A DNA stretch of 64,000 nucleotides from an uncultured Muribaculaceae bacterium (GCA_934667475.1 CAKUMB010000001.1:434001-498000); one strand, 5' to 3'; numbered from the stretch's first letter, positions 41,873 to 51,296 are shown. Made by a program: numbers and translations. The notes: a model not told the origin generated them from the letters alone.

Positions 41873-42745
41873 ATGAACATCTCAAAGCAAATCATCGTGG
41901 CCGCAGCGCTGCTCATGTCAGCCCCCGCGGCATTGGCCCAGCGCTATGTCACCGACTCGTGCCGCGTCAACGGACTCGTGCGGCGCTACACTGTGTTTCT
42001 TCCTGCCGGCATCAAGCCGGGTGCACCGCTGGTGGTGTGCATGCACGGCTATGGCAAGTGGGCCAAGCCCAAGCGCTACGACCTTGATGCCGTGGCTGCC
42101 CGCGAGGGCTTTGCCGTGTGCTATCCATGCGGCGTGCGCGACACCACCGGCAAGTGGGGCTGGAACGTGGGCTATCCGCGTCAGGCGGCCCTGCGCAACA
42201 ACGAGGTGGACGACGTGATTAAAATCACGCGCCACGTGCAAAAGCAGTTCAGCCTGAGCCGCGACAACACCTTTGCCACCGGCATGAGCAATGGCGGCGA
42301 CATGTGCTATGTGCTGGCCTACAACGGCACCAGCGTGTTTCGCGCCTATGCCTCGGTGGCCGGCCAAACCATGCAGTGGCTCTACGACGGCCCCAACGCC
42401 CCGCGCCCCGTGCCCATCATGGAAATCCACGGCTCGGGCGACACCTGCAGCGAGTGGGGCGGCGACCTTGCCGGCACTGGCGGCTGGGGCACATACATAT
42501 CGGTGCCGCTCGAGGTGGGCTACTGGGTGGCGCGCAACCGCTGCAAGGCTGTGACCACCGACACCATTCCCAGCAAGCAGGGCGACAAGGGCCACGTCAC
42601 CGTGCGCCGCAAGTACACTGGCGGAACCGCCGGCACCGAGGTGTGGTGGTATGAGGTGGTGGGGGCGCCCCACAGCTGGCATGCCAAAGACCTCAACACC
42701 GGTGAGGAGGTGTGGAGCTTCTTCAAGCATTTCCTGAAACAATAA
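41873..42745 (+). CDS. Secreted PHB-depolymerase/feruloyl-esterase-like alpha/beta hydrolase
   Basis: A 290-residue secreted esterase. The start at 41873 (MNISKQIIV) places a signal peptide at 1-22 (AALAQ). The fold has HGYGKW as oxyanion loop near residue 58, nucleophile Ser in the GMSNGG motif (about 138-143), Asp in IHGSGDT, and a C-terminal His in APHSWHAKD. Members cleave ester bonds of plant phenolic esters or polyhydroxyalkanoates; the substrate here is inferred to be an exogenous ester. Cys residues (CYPCG) may form disulfides. Single gene with promoter and terminator. Confidence 0.85.
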   Translation: MNISKQIIVAAALLMSAPAALAQRYVTDSCRVNGLVRRYTVFLPAGIKPGAPLVVCMHGYGKWAKPKRYDLDAVAAREGFAVCYPCGVRDTTGKWGWNVGYPRQAALRNNEVDDVIKITRHVQKQFSLSRDNTFATGMSNGGDMCYVLAYNGTSVFRAYASVAGQTMQWLYDGPNAPRPVPIMEIHGSGDTCSEWGGDLAGTGGWGTYISVPLEVGYWVARNRCKAVTTDTIPSKQGDKGHVTVRRKYTGGTAGTEVWWYEVVGAPHSWHAKDLNTGEEVWSFFKHFLKQ

Positions 42746-42767
42746 ATCTGCATATATGCGTCGACGG

Positions 42768-42810
42768 CGCAGGGCCGTGTGGCAATGATTTTGCACCACA
42801 CGGCCCTGCG
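42768..42810. terminator. Bidirectional terminator between the esterase and MFS genes
   Basis: A 15-bp perfect stem (42768-42782 with 42796-42810) with 13-base loop, extended by CGAC/GTCG outside. It sits between convergent genes. Confidence 0.75.
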
Positions 42811-42882
42811 AGTCGTTGTTGCGCCAGCACTTGCTATGCGCTTTTGGCTATGGCAGCCATGAGTGTGCTTTGTGGCCTGCAT

Positions 42883-44076
42883 TCAGCCACGGCGGGCATA
42901 GGCAGCGCGCAGCAGGCTGCTAAGGCGCAGCAGCCAGTAGGCGAGGGCAATGACTGCCACCACGCAGCCAGCCGCGCCTATCCACTTGATGCCCAGATGG
43001 CTGCACACGCCACCGCCGGCAAATGCGCCAAGGCCGATGCCCAGGTTGAATATGCCCGAGAATATCGACATGGCCACCGATGTACCCTCGGGCGGGGCAA
43101 TGTTGATTATCTCCGACTGCATGGCCACGTTGTAGGCCGTCACGGCCATGCCCCACACCACACACAGCGCCACGGTGGCCGATATGCTTGCTGCGGCTGG
43201 CAGCAGCAGGGCCAGGCACAGAGCCAAGGCCGCCACGGTGACGCCCACAAAGCGGTAGCGGTTGAGGGGGTACAGTTTGGAAAACGCTATGCTGCCCAGC
43301 ATTCCGGCAGCGCCGTAAATCATGAGTGCAATGGTGATGGTGTCGTTGGCCATATGGGCCACCTGCTTGAAAAACGGCTCGATGTAGCTGTAGGCCACAT
43401 AATATGATGTGGCGGTGGCGAAGGCAAACAGGAATATGCCCGTCAGCGCCTTGTGGCTGAGCAGGCTGGGCAGCTGGCCAAAGGTGAACTTGCCGCTGCT
43501 TTGCACCTGCGGCAAGAACGCCCACAGATATAGAAATGTGAGTGCGGTGCACACGCCAATGCTGAGAAATGTCATGCGCCACCCTATCTGCAGTCCTATG
43601 GCGCGCCCTATGGGCAGACCCAGAATTATTGCTATTGATGTGCCCGTCACTATCATGCTCAGAGCCAGTTGCCGGTGTTCGGGCGGTGCGATGCGCACCG
43701 CCATAGGCGACACTATCGACCAAAACACGGCGTGTGTGCAGGCCACACCCAGACGGCTGGCCATGAGCATGGCAAAGCTCGTTGATGAGAACGACATGAA
43801 CTGGAACGCGGCCATCAGCCCCATTATGCCCAGCATGAGCTTGCGCAGGTCAACGCGCGTGGCCAGCACCATCAGCGGCAGCGACAGCAGCATCACCGCC
43901 CAGGCATACACCGAAATCAGCATTCCGGCCTTGGCCTCGGTAAGGCCAAAGTCGGCGGCAATGTCGGTGAGCAGGCCGATGGGTATGAACTCTGAGGTGT
44001 TGAATACAAAGGACGAGCAGGTGAGGCCAATGAGTGGCAGCCACTTGCTGAGTGGCATTTTGCTATTATTCCCCAT
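42883..44076 (-). CDS. MFS transporter, SotB-like sugar efflux family
   Basis: A 397-residue major-facilitator exporter with 12 TM helices. The N-terminal half has FNTSEFIPIGLLTDIAADF and the loop motif TRVDLRKLML between TM2 and TM3; HAVFWSIVSPMAVRIAP in TM4 is typical of the sugar efflux SotB/SetA group. Proton-coupled export of sugars or sugar-like drugs is expected. Single gene with a TAACTTTG box at 44154-44161. Confidence 0.9.
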   Translation of the reverse strand: MGNNSKMPLSKWLPLIGLTCSSFVFNTSEFIPIGLLTDIAADFGLTEAKAGMLISVYAWAVMLLSLPLMVLATRVDLRKLMLGIMGLMAAFQFMSFSSTSFAMLMASRLGVACTHAVFWSIVSPMAVRIAPPEHRQLALSMIVTGTSIAIILGLPIGRAIGLQIGWRMTFLSIGVCTALTFLYLWAFLPQVQSSGKFTFGQLPSLLSHKALTGIFLFAFATATSYYVAYSYIEPFFKQVAHMANDTITIALMIYGAAGMLGSIAFSKLYPLNRYRFVGVTVAALALCLALLLPAAASISATVALCVVWGMAVTAYNVAMQSEIINIAPPEGTSVAMSIFSGIFNLGIGLGAFAGGGVCSHLGIKWIGAAGCVVAVIALAYWLLRLSSLLRAAYARRG

Positions 44077-44153
44077 ATGCGCAAAGTTGCTTCCACGCCC
44101 ACACGCATGGGTGGACGTGCTAAGATTGTAGACTATTTGTTTGTTTCGGAGTG

Positions 44154-44161
44154 CAAAGTTA
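44154..44161 (-). promoter_or_regulatory. -7 box (TAACTTTG) of the MFS gene
   Basis: The minus strand reads TAACTTTG, leaving a leader of about 70 nt before the ATG at 44076. The -33 element is unclear. Confidence 0.4.
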
Positions 44162-44206
44162 GCTCACATTTGTCAAATGCGGCTACCCTTATGCTGTGAA
44201 AAAAGG

Positions 44207-44869
44207 TTATTGTGGCGGAATGGTGATGTGCGGCTCGGGCTGTAGTGGCAGTCGCGTGGCGAGCTCTTGCGGCGATATTGCGCCTTGCATCGGTTGTGAT
44301 GCATGCTCAAATCGGCCGTTGGCGCGGTAAATGCCGCAGTTGCCGGCCACAAGTGGGTCGCCCACGGCTATGTCGCGCGGTTGCCACTCGGGGTGGCGCG
44401 CGCGGTAGGTGTCGATATAGGCTTTGGCGTTGGCCACGCGCAGCATTGGCACGTTGAGCGCGTCGTCGTCCATGCCCAGGTTCTCGCCGGTGTAGCCCGT
44501 CACCTCCACCATGCTGTCGGCCAGGCTGAAGCCCATAGAGGCATACCATTGCCGCAGCCCTGGCCTCTCGGCTATGAGCATGGCCTGCGGCACGCCCTGC
44601 CGGCACAACTCCTTCAGGGCCGTGGCCATGAGCCGCAGCCCCAGCCCGCGCCGCCTGTAGTCGGGGTGGGTGGTCACGCCATATATGTATGCTCCGCCGC
44701 TGTAGCGCAGCGCGTGCAGCTCGGCCACGGGCTTGCCGCCTACCAGTGTGGCATAGCGGTTGGCCGCGGTGGAATAGCTGCCGAAAAATTGGTCAATCCA
44801 TTCCATCTCGTCGCCGAATCCCAGTTGCCACAGCCGCTTGAGTCCGGTTAGTTCCTCTGCAGCACCCAT
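44207..44869 (-). CDS. GNAT-family N-acetyltransferase
   Basis: A 220-residue acetyltransferase. The acetyl-CoA-binding motif VTTHPDYRRRGLGLRLM (about 65-81) has the family's R/Q-x-x-G-x-G/A form, followed by LIAERPGLRQWYASMGF, the helix-strand that ends GNAT domain. The acceptor is unknown. The start overlaps the upstream SPOR lipoprotein gene by 22 bases, so the two are translationally linked. Confidence 0.88.
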   Translation of the reverse strand: MGAAEELTGLKRLWQLGFGDEMEWIDQFFGSYSTAANRYATLVGGKPVAELHALRYSGGAYIYGVTTHPDYRRRGLGLRLMATALKELCRQGVPQAMLIAERPGLRQWYASMGFSLADSMVEVTGYTGENLGMDDDALNVPMLRVANAKAYIDTYRARHPEWQPRDIAVGDPLVAGNCGIYRANGRFEHASQPMQGAISPQELATRLPLQPEPHITIPPQ

Positions 44870-45351
44870 ACCTTTTTCACCAGTGGGGGCAGTTTCTTCA
44901 TTTTGTGGCCGATGCCCTTGATAAAGGATGCGGCCTCGGCAGCCGAGTCAAATCCGCGCACGGCCACACAATACTTTTGGTCGGTGGCCGTCCACACAAT
45001 GTAGGCCGGCTGCTGCAGCTCGCTGCGCAGGCGGTCGCGGTAGCTGGTGGCGTTGAACCTCTGCTTGAATTCGGCCACTATCACGCTGTAGGGCATCACC
45101 TCGTTGGGCTTGCCGTCGACCACATTGCACCGGTCGATAATCAGGCGTATGCTGTCGCCGTTCACCGTGTAGGTGTTGCGGTTGTTCTCTTCAATCACCT
45201 TGTTGTAGGCCTCAAGGCCCACGTTTTCCTTGGCGCGGCTCACCGACTTGTCGTAGGCGTCCTTGTAGTTCTGCTCAGTGGGGTGACATGCCGCCAGGGC
45301 AAGCATTGCGGCCGCTCCGGCCAATACTGTTTTTATAGTCATTGTTCTCAT
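44848..45351 (-). CDS. SPOR-domain lipoprotein
   Basis: A 167-residue lipoprotein. The start at 45351 gives a signal peptide with lipobox LAAC. The C-terminal SPOR domain (about 78-160) has MPYSVIVAEFKQRFNATSYRD and AYIVWTATDQKYCVAVRGF; such domains bind denuded peptidoglycan at division sites. The start is downstream of an exact TTTG-20-TATCTTTG promoter. It overlaps the GNAT gene. Confidence 0.85.
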   Translation of the reverse strand: MRTMTIKTVLAGAAAMLALAACHPTEQNYKDAYDKSVSRAKENVGLEAYNKVIEENNRNTYTVNGDSIRLIIDRCNVVDGKPNEVMPYSVIVAEFKQRFNATSYRDRLRSELQQPAYIVWTATDQKYCVAVRGFDSAAEAASFIKGIGHKMKKLPPLVKKVWVLQRN

Positions 45352-45386
45352 AACCAATTGTGGCGTGCCCAGTGGCCGCGCCGCTG

Positions 45387-45418
45387 CAAAGATACTCCAA
45401 CCTGTGCGCAATAGCAAA
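45387..45418 (-). promoter_or_regulatory. Promoter of the SPOR lipoprotein/GNAT unit (TTTG-20-TATCTTTG)
   Basis: On the minus strand, TTTG at 45415-45418 and TATCTTTG at 45387-45394 are exactly 20 bases apart. The TTTG overlaps the outer arm of the neighbouring terminator. Confidence 0.75.
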
Positions 45419-45454
45419 GCCCCTGGCAGATTTTTAGGTCTGCACAGGGGCTTT
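45416..45454 (-). terminator. Terminator of the BspA-like repeat protein gene
   Basis: A 10-bp outer stem (45416-45425 with 45445-45454) and a 5-bp inner stem (45426-45430 with 45439-45443). It lies 30 bases after the stop of the repeat protein. Confidence 0.8.
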
Positions 45455-45484
45455 GTGGTGATTGGGTCAGGAGTGTGGCGTGGA

Positions 45485-47437
45485 TTATTTCACCATCACC
45501 TTTTTGCCATTGTGAATGTAGATGCCGCGCTCGGGGTTGTAGACGCGCACACCGTTTAGGTTGTAGTAGGGGGCGTTGGCGTCGTCGGCCGGAGTCACTT
45601 TCACCGTTTCAACGCCTGTGGGAGTGGCGCCGCCGTTGATGGTGGCAAATTTGCTCCACACGGCTGCGGCTTTGTAGGCCTCAACCGACTCGCTCTGCAC
45701 TTGCAGCTCGGCTTTGGTGTATACGTCGGTGTAGAACACCTTGCCGGTTATGGTGGCAGGCTCCTTGGCGTGAGCTATCACCTTGGTGATGGCTTTGCTG
45801 TTGTTGAACACGGCTGTGCCATAGGTCTTTAATGTCGACGGCAACTCCACTGTGGCCAGCTTGGCGCAGTTGAAGAAGCAGCTGTTGCCAAGACTCTCCA
45901 CGCCTTCGGGAATCTTGATGCTCTCGATGCCCGAGCAGGCAGCGAATGCGTTGTTGCCAATGGCGCGCAGGCTGTAGGGCAGGTCGATGCTGGTGAGGGC
46001 GGCGCAGTTGCTGAATGCGTAGTTGTCAACCTTCTCCAGCGATGTGGGGAATGTGAAGCCGGTCAGCAGTTTGCACGTCTGGAAGGCATAGCTGCCAATG
46101 TATTTCACTGTTGCGGGCATCTCCACCTTGGTCAGCTTTGCGCAGTTGGCAAATGCGTTGGCCGGAATGGTGTCGATGAGTGCGGGCAGCTCGATTTGCT
46201 CAATGGCAGTGTAGCCGAATGTGTACTGGCCAAACTTCTTGAGCGTGCTGGGCAGTTTCACCGAGGCCAGTTTGTCGGCGTGGAAAAACACATGGTTGGG
46301 CAGCTCGGTCACTGTGGCGGGAATCTCGATGCTGGTGATGGCCTGCGCATACTCAAATGCGTGGTGGCCTATTTTGCTCACGCTTGCGGGCAGTTTCACC
46401 GATTCAAGCTTGGTGCAGTAGTCAAAGGCATAATTGCCCAGGGTGGTCACTGTGGCGGGAATGGTGTAGGCGGTCACCGATCCGGGCACGGTGTAGAGCA
46501 CAGTCTTGTCCTTGCTCAGCAGCGCTCCGTCTTGCGAACTGTAGACTTTGTTGGCCGCGTCCACGCTGATGCTGGTGAGCTTGGCGCACTGGGTGAACAC
46601 CTGCTCGCCAATCGAGTCGACACTGGCGGGCACAGTGACGCTGGTGAGCTGGGTGCAGTTTTTCAGTGCCGAGCCTTCAACCACCTTTATCGAGGCGGGA
46701 ATGGCAAACGTCTCAAGCGCTGTGCTCTGGAATGCTCCGAAGGGAATCACTGTGACCTTCGACGGCAGCTTCACCTCTCTCAGGAACGAGCAGTTGTAGA
46801 ATGCCATCGAGCCGATTGAGTCTACGCTCTCGGGCAGCTCAACCGATGTGAGGGCCTTGCAGGCGTTGAATGCGTTGTCGCGAATCACCTTCACAGTGCT
46901 GGGCAGCTCCACCTTGGCCAGCTTCGAGCAGTTTTGGAATGTGTATTTGTCGATTACGGTCACGCCCGAGGGAATGTTGCAGCTGGTGAGCACCGTGCAG
47001 CTGCTGAAGGCGTTGGGGCCAATCTTGGTGACGCTGCTCGGCAGCTCAATCGAAGCCAGCTTGGTGCAGCTGTAGAAAGCCTTCGATGGGATTTCGGTGA
47101 TGCCGTCGGGGATGTTGATGCTCGTCATCTTGCAGTAGTAGAATGCGCCTTCGCCAATTTCGGTGATGGATGATGGCAGAGTGACGGCTGTTACCTTCGA
47201 CGAGAAGTTTTTGAAAGCCTCTTTGCCTATGGCGGTCACATTGTAGGTTTCGCCCGAGCCTTCGCTGTCGGTGATGGTGGCTGGCACCACCACTTCACCA
47301 TTTGCAGTGCATTTGGTTACGGCCACATTGTTGCCCGTGGTCACGGTGTAGGTGATTTTGTCCACCGTGAAACTCTGGGCCGAAGCTGCGCCTGCCATGA
47401 GGCAGATTGCAGCCGAAAGGAGTAGATGTTTCTTCAT
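45485..47437 (-). CDS. Secreted BspA-type leucine-rich repeat protein with T9SS-like tail
   Basis: A 650-residue surface protein. The start at 47437 (MKKHLLLSAAICL) gives a signal peptide (1-21). About 20 LRR_5 repeats of 23 residues follow (65-560), each like LxSVxLPxSVxxIGxxAFxxC; the DNA keeps a 69-base rhythm. The C-terminus (about 590-650) reads YYNLNGVRVYNPERGIYIHNGKKVMVK, of the T9SS type common in this group. BspA relatives bind host or bacterial surfaces. Its function here is inferred. The promoter box TAAATTTG is at 47501-47508. Confidence 0.9.
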   Translation of the reverse strand: MKKHLLLSAAICLMAGAASAQSFTVDKITYTVTTGNNVAVTKCTANGEVVVPATITDSEGSGETYNVTAIGKEAFKNFSSKVTAVTLPSSITEIGEGAFYYCKMTSINIPDGITEIPSKAFYSCTKLASIELPSSVTKIGPNAFSSCTVLTSCNIPSGVTVIDKYTFQNCSKLAKVELPSTVKVIRDNAFNACKALTSVELPESVDSIGSMAFYNCSFLREVKLPSKVTVIPFGAFQSTALETFAIPASIKVVEGSALKNCTQLTSVTVPASVDSIGEQVFTQCAKLTSISVDAANKVYSSQDGALLSKDKTVLYTVPGSVTAYTIPATVTTLGNYAFDYCTKLESVKLPASVSKIGHHAFEYAQAITSIEIPATVTELPNHVFFHADKLASVKLPSTLKKFGQYTFGYTAIEQIELPALIDTIPANAFANCAKLTKVEMPATVKYIGSYAFQTCKLLTGFTFPTSLEKVDNYAFSNCAALTSIDLPYSLRAIGNNAFAACSGIESIKIPEGVESLGNSCFFNCAKLATVELPSTLKTYGTAVFNNSKAITKVIAHAKEPATITGKVFYTDVYTKAELQVQSESVEAYKAAAVWSKFATINGGATPTGVETVKVTPADDANAPYYNLNGVRVYNPERGIYIHNGKKVMVK

Positions 47438-47500
47438 ACCTAAACGAGTGTTATTAATTAAAATATGATTATAAATGTTATTTGCTTGCGTGATTGTGTG

Positions 47501-47508
47501 CAAATTTA
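47501..47508 (-). promoter_or_regulatory. -7 box (TAAATTTG) of the BspA-like gene
   Basis: The minus strand reads TAAATTTG, about 64 bases before the start at 47437. No clear -33 element is seen. Confidence 0.4.
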
Positions 47509-47640
47509 GTCATTTTTTTGCTTTTGCCGCCCTGTGGGTTACAAATTTTCAACGAAATGCCACTGAGACGTGCACCAACCCCTTAATTCTATTAAATTGA
47601 ATAGGGGACGGCCCGTTTTGCGCGTGGCTGCCTGTCATTG

Positions 47641-47672
47641 CTTGCCCAAGTGCGTTTTTTGCTGTAACTTTG
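47641..47672 (+). promoter_or_regulatory. Promoter of the GHL10 gene (CTTG-20-TAACTTTG)
   Basis: CTTG at 47641-47644 and TAACTTTG at 47665-47672 are 20 bases apart. The leader to the ATG at 47725 is about 46 nt. Confidence 0.7.
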
Positions 47673-47724
47673 AAACATCATCAACATAATTGCATTAAAA
47701 AACTATACAAAACCAAAGCAAAAA

Positions 47725-50700
47725 ATGACAAGAAAACTACTCCTCACAGCCTTGGCGCTACTGATGACCGCTGTTGGCATCAGGGCCGGTGAGGCTCAGA
47801 AGCGCGAGATGCGCACGGCGTGGATTGCCACTGTGGCCAACATCGACTGGCCCAGCACGCGGGGCACCGGCGCCAGCGTTATTGCAAAGCAAAAGCGGGA
47901 ACTGCTCGTCTTCATCGACGGCTTTCACCGCGACAACATGAACGCCATCTGCCTGCAGGTGCGCCCCATGGCCGATGCCCTCTACAAGTCGAGCTACGAG
48001 CCGTGGTCGGCCTACCTCACCGGCACCCGTGGCAAGGACCCGGGCTGGGACCCTCTGGAATTTGCCGTTGAGGAGTGCCACAAGCGCGGCATGGAGTGCC
48101 ATGTGTGGGTCAACCCCTACCGCTTCAGCAAAAAAGGCGGCGCCGACAACACCACTCCGCAAGACGAGGCCGTGAAGGCATCGGGTGTGCTTATCGACAA
48201 CAATGGCGATCAGGTGTTCAACCCCGCCCTTGAGGCATCGCGCAAGCGAGTGGTGGACGTGTGCCGCGAAATGATTCAGAACTACGACATCGACGGCATC
48301 ATATTCGACGACTATTTCTATCCCGGTGCTGGCCTGACCACAGGCACCGATGCTCCCGACTACCAGTTGTGGAAGCAGAGCGGCACTTCGCTGTCGCTGG
48401 CCAACTGGCGCCGCGCCAACGTGAACCAGATGGTGGCCGACGTCTACAACATGGTGCAGGCCACCAAGCCGTTTGTGAAGTTTGGCATCGGCCCTGCAGG
48501 CGTGGCCGGCACTGCCGCCACTTCGGCCTCGAAGCACAACGTTGACCCCTGCCCCGTGGGCAGCGACTGGCAGTACAACACCATCTACAGCGACCCGCTG
48601 GCGTGGCTTGAAGAGGGCACCATCGACTACATATCGCCCCAGCTCTACTGGAAGACCAACCATGCCACCAACCCATTTGGCCCGCTCACCAAGTGGTGGA
48701 GCTATGCCGCCCATCACTTTGGCCGCCACCACTATGCCAGCCACAACATCTATTTCATGGCCAGCACCAACTCCAAGAGCGATTGGGACGAGATTCTGGC
48801 TCAAATCAACTATTCGCGCCAATACAACGAAGACAACGCCCCCGGCGTTAACTTCTATTCGGCAAAATACCTCAACGGCCCGGCCATAAGCGGCTTTGGC
48901 GACTACCTCAAGGCCAACTGCTTCCAGCATCCGGCGCTGCCGCCCGCACTCACTTGGAAGGAGAAGGGCAACTATGATGCTCCGGCCAACCTCAAACTCA
49001 GCGGCAACACCCTCACTTGGACGGGTGTCGACAAGAAGCTGATGAAATATTCGGTGTATGCCTTCCCCAGCAGCGTGTCGCCCGCCGACATAATGAGCGA
49101 GAAGTTTGGCGGCATCAAGTCCGACTATCTGGTGGCTCTCACCTACAGCCCCAGCTATGAGCTCTCGGCCGACCTCGCAAAAGACCACTGGTATGCGGTG
49201 TGCGTGGTCGATGGCTGGAACAATGAGTTCGACCCCGCCTACCTCAACGCCCCCGCCGGCCAGGCCGACACGGCCACGCCCATATCGCCCGTAGGCGGTG
49301 CCGCCACCACTTGGAATCAGGAATTTAAGTGGACGGCTGCCAGCAGCGAGGCCACCTATCGCATTCAGGTGAGTCCCGACAGTGCATTCTCGAGCGTGGT
49401 GCTCGAGCGCAGTTCGCTCACCGAGGCAAGCACCACATTCAACCTTGCCACACTAGAGTCAGCCGCCACCTACTACTGGCGCGTGACCACCAGTCAGCAA
49501 GGCCGCTTTGCCACTACCGGCCCCACTGCCACATTCACGTCGCCCAAGCGCAATCCCGCTCCCGTGGCCACACTTGTGTCGCCCGACAATGGCATGGCCA
49601 CCGACAGCGACTTTGTGATGACCTGCCGCGTGACGGGAGTGCAGAGTGTGGTGGCTCAGGTGTCGGCCGACCCCAACTTTGGCAATGTGCTGTGGCAGCG
49701 CGACATGGCAGAGAATGCCGGACAGTGGCAGGCACTTTGCGAGGTTGCCGCCATTGGCAAGGGTAAATTCTACTGGCGCGTGGTGACCGGGGCCGAGTAT
49801 TGCCTCGACAATGCCACCAGTCCTCGCCAGTTCACAGTGACCGGCATACCCACAGGCAACTACGAGCCTGGATATGTGCGTCGCCGCGACATCGACACAT
49901 ATAATAATATAGAGGACACCGACCAGCGGTCCACCGTGTCGGCCCTTAGCAGCACATGGCTGCGCTCGGTCAAGGAGCCTTACAGCAACATGACTTTTGT
50001 GAGCGACGGCCTTTGCCACCGTGGCTTCACCGCCTATGCCGACCGCCTGCTGGTGGTGGGTCGCGCTGAAAACACGCAAGGCTCGCAGGTCACCATCGAC
50101 CACTACGACAAGGCCTCCGGCGAAAAGCTGAAGACCGTGGTCGTGGGCGAAGACTCGCAGGTGGCCTATCTGCCAGGCAACGACATATTCACCGACAATG
50201 CCGGCAATGTGCTCATCAGCAACCTCACGTTGCGCATCAGCACCACTCCGCTCACCATTTGCCGCGTGAATCCGGAGACGGGTGAGGCCACCGTGGTGGC
50301 TTCGCTCACATGCGATGAAACCAGCACCGGCCGCATCGACCACTGCAACGTGTGGGGCGATGTGAACTCGGGCAACTTCACCGTGTTTGCCGCCATGTCG
50401 AGCGGCACTCAGCTTGTGCGCTGGACCATTAAAGACGGCAGTCTGGCCTCGATCAGCGTGGTGGGCATCAAGGCCTACACTGCAGGCGCAAGCCAGCTGG
50501 GTATAGCTCCGCGTGTGTGGCCGGTGAGCTCCACCCGGGCCTATGTGAAGGGCAGCAGCATCGACCTTGCACTCTACGATTTCACCACGGGCGCCATAGT
50601 GCAGCAGTTCGACAACGGCACCAATGTGCTCTCGGGCCACCGCCAGGCCAACGGCATGGCCATGTTCACCAACGGTGGCGAGCGCTATGTGGTGCTTCCC

Positions 50701-51174
50701 ACTGGTGACCACACCACCGATACTGGATTCCAGTTCACTCTGGCCCGCTGCGGCCAGGGTGGCACCCTCTCGGGCAGCAAGGCCATGTGGACGTTCCCCA
50801 AGCGCGGCATGGGCAATGTGAACAGCAACACCTGGAACGCCCTTTGTGTGGCCGACAGCGTGGATGCCACCACCACCGACCTCTACTTCTACGTGCCGGG
50901 CAACGGCCTTGCCGCCTACCGCATGACACAGACCGTGAAATCGGCCATCGAGACTGCAATATCTGCGGCCAACTGCCCACGCGTCATCGTTCGTGGAAAT
51001 CTCATTGAGTTGAGTCAGGTGGTTAGCAGGGTTGAACTGCTTGATGCAGCGGGCCGTAGCCTGCTTGTGAAGCATAACGCCTCGAGTCTTCAGAAAAATG
51101 GACTCAAGGGTGTTTACCTGCTCAGGTGCACTATGGCCGACGGCGTGACGCACACCATTAAGCTGTCGCTCTGA
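47725..51174 (+). CDS. GHL10 (DUF187) glycosidase-like protein with FN3-like and propeller-like modules and T9SS tail
   Basis: A 1149-residue secreted multidomain protein. After the signal peptide (1-21) the GHL10 barrel starts with KREMRTAWIATVANIDWPS (26-44) and spans to about 400, with DGIIFDDYFYP near 191-201. Two or three FN3-like beta domains follow (about 415-505, 513-605, 608-700), then a repeated-strand region (about 713-1065) that looks propeller-like, and a C-terminal tail (about 1085-1149) like T9SS sorting domains. GHL10 relatives such as E. coli DigH cleave denuded peptidoglycan glycan. First gene of the locus with SusC/D. The substrate is inferred. Confidence 0.88.
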   Translation: MTRKLLLTALALLMTAVGIRAGEAQKREMRTAWIATVANIDWPSTRGTGASVIAKQKRELLVFIDGFHRDNMNAICLQVRPMADALYKSSYEPWSAYLTGTRGKDPGWDPLEFAVEECHKRGMECHVWVNPYRFSKKGGADNTTPQDEAVKASGVLIDNNGDQVFNPALEASRKRVVDVCREMIQNYDIDGIIFDDYFYPGAGLTTGTDAPDYQLWKQSGTSLSLANWRRANVNQMVADVYNMVQATKPFVKFGIGPAGVAGTAATSASKHNVDPCPVGSDWQYNTIYSDPLAWLEEGTIDYISPQLYWKTNHATNPFGPLTKWWSYAAHHFGRHHYASHNIYFMASTNSKSDWDEILAQINYSRQYNEDNAPGVNFYSAKYLNGPAISGFGDYLKANCFQHPALPPALTWKEKGNYDAPANLKLSGNTLTWTGVDKKLMKYSVYAFPSSVSPADIMSEKFGGIKSDYLVALTYSPSYELSADLAKDHWYAVCVVDGWNNEFDPAYLNAPAGQADTATPISPVGGAATTWNQEFKWTAASSEATYRIQVSPDSAFSSVVLERSSLTEASTTFNLATLESAATYYWRVTTSQQGRFATTGPTATFTSPKRNPAPVATLVSPDNGMATDSDFVMTCRVTGVQSVVAQVSADPNFGNVLWQRDMAENAGQWQALCEVAAIGKGKFYWRVVTGAEYCLDNATSPRQFTVTGIPTGNYEPGYVRRRDIDTYNNIEDTDQRSTVSALSSTWLRSVKEPYSNMTFVSDGLCHRGFTAYADRLLVVGRAENTQGSQVTIDHYDKASGEKLKTVVVGEDSQVAYLPGNDIFTDNAGNVLISNLTLRISTTPLTICRVNPETGEATVVASLTCDETSTGRIDHCNVWGDVNSGNFTVFAAMSSGTQLVRWTIKDGSLASISVVGIKAYTAGASQLGIAPRVWPVSSTRAYVKGSSIDLALYDFTTGAIVQQFDNGTNVLSGHRQANGMAMFTNGGERYVVLPTGDHTTDTGFQFTLARCGQGGTLSGSKAMWTFPKRGMGNVNSNTWNALCVADSVDATTTDLYFYVPGNGLAAYRMTQTVKSAIETAISAANCPRVIVRGNLIELSQVVSRVELLDAAGRSLLVKHNASSLQKNGLKGVYLLRCTMADGVTHTIKLSL

Positions 51175-51205
51175 TAGCGGCTCGCTTTTCATTACCGCAT
51201 TCATT

Positions 51206-51255
51206 GGCGGCCGTCGCCCTGCAGCAGAGTGGGGCGGTGCCCGCCATTTTGTTTA
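51206..51255 (+). terminator. Terminator hairpin of the GHL10 gene
   Basis: An imperfect 14-bp stem (51206-51219 with 51232-51245, one mismatch and two G-U) is followed by ATTTTGTTTA. It lies 31 bases after the stop codon. Confidence 0.6.
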
Positions 51256-51268
51256 TATATATGTTAAC

Positions 51269-51296
51269 GCAATTGCTGCAATCGCAATTTAATTGC
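51269..51296. promoter_or_regulatory. Cluster of GCAATT palindromes, candidate operator
   Basis: GCAATTGC (51269-51276) is a perfect palindrome and GCAATT-T-AATTGC (51284-51296) follows after seven bases. Repeated GCAATT half-sites upstream of a SusC operon suggest a regulator site; they lie about 230 bases before the promoter box. Confidence 0.45.

Noticed and set aside
45900..47200. Regular repeats that could suggest a CRISPR or satellite array
   Set aside because: They are in frame, 69 bases long and encode LRR_5 units; there are no equal repeats with unique spacers.
49459..51204. A 581-codon minus-strand open frame opposite the GHL10 gene
   Set aside because: His/Ala/Val-rich shadow frame with no promoter or domain; the GHL10 frame is complete.
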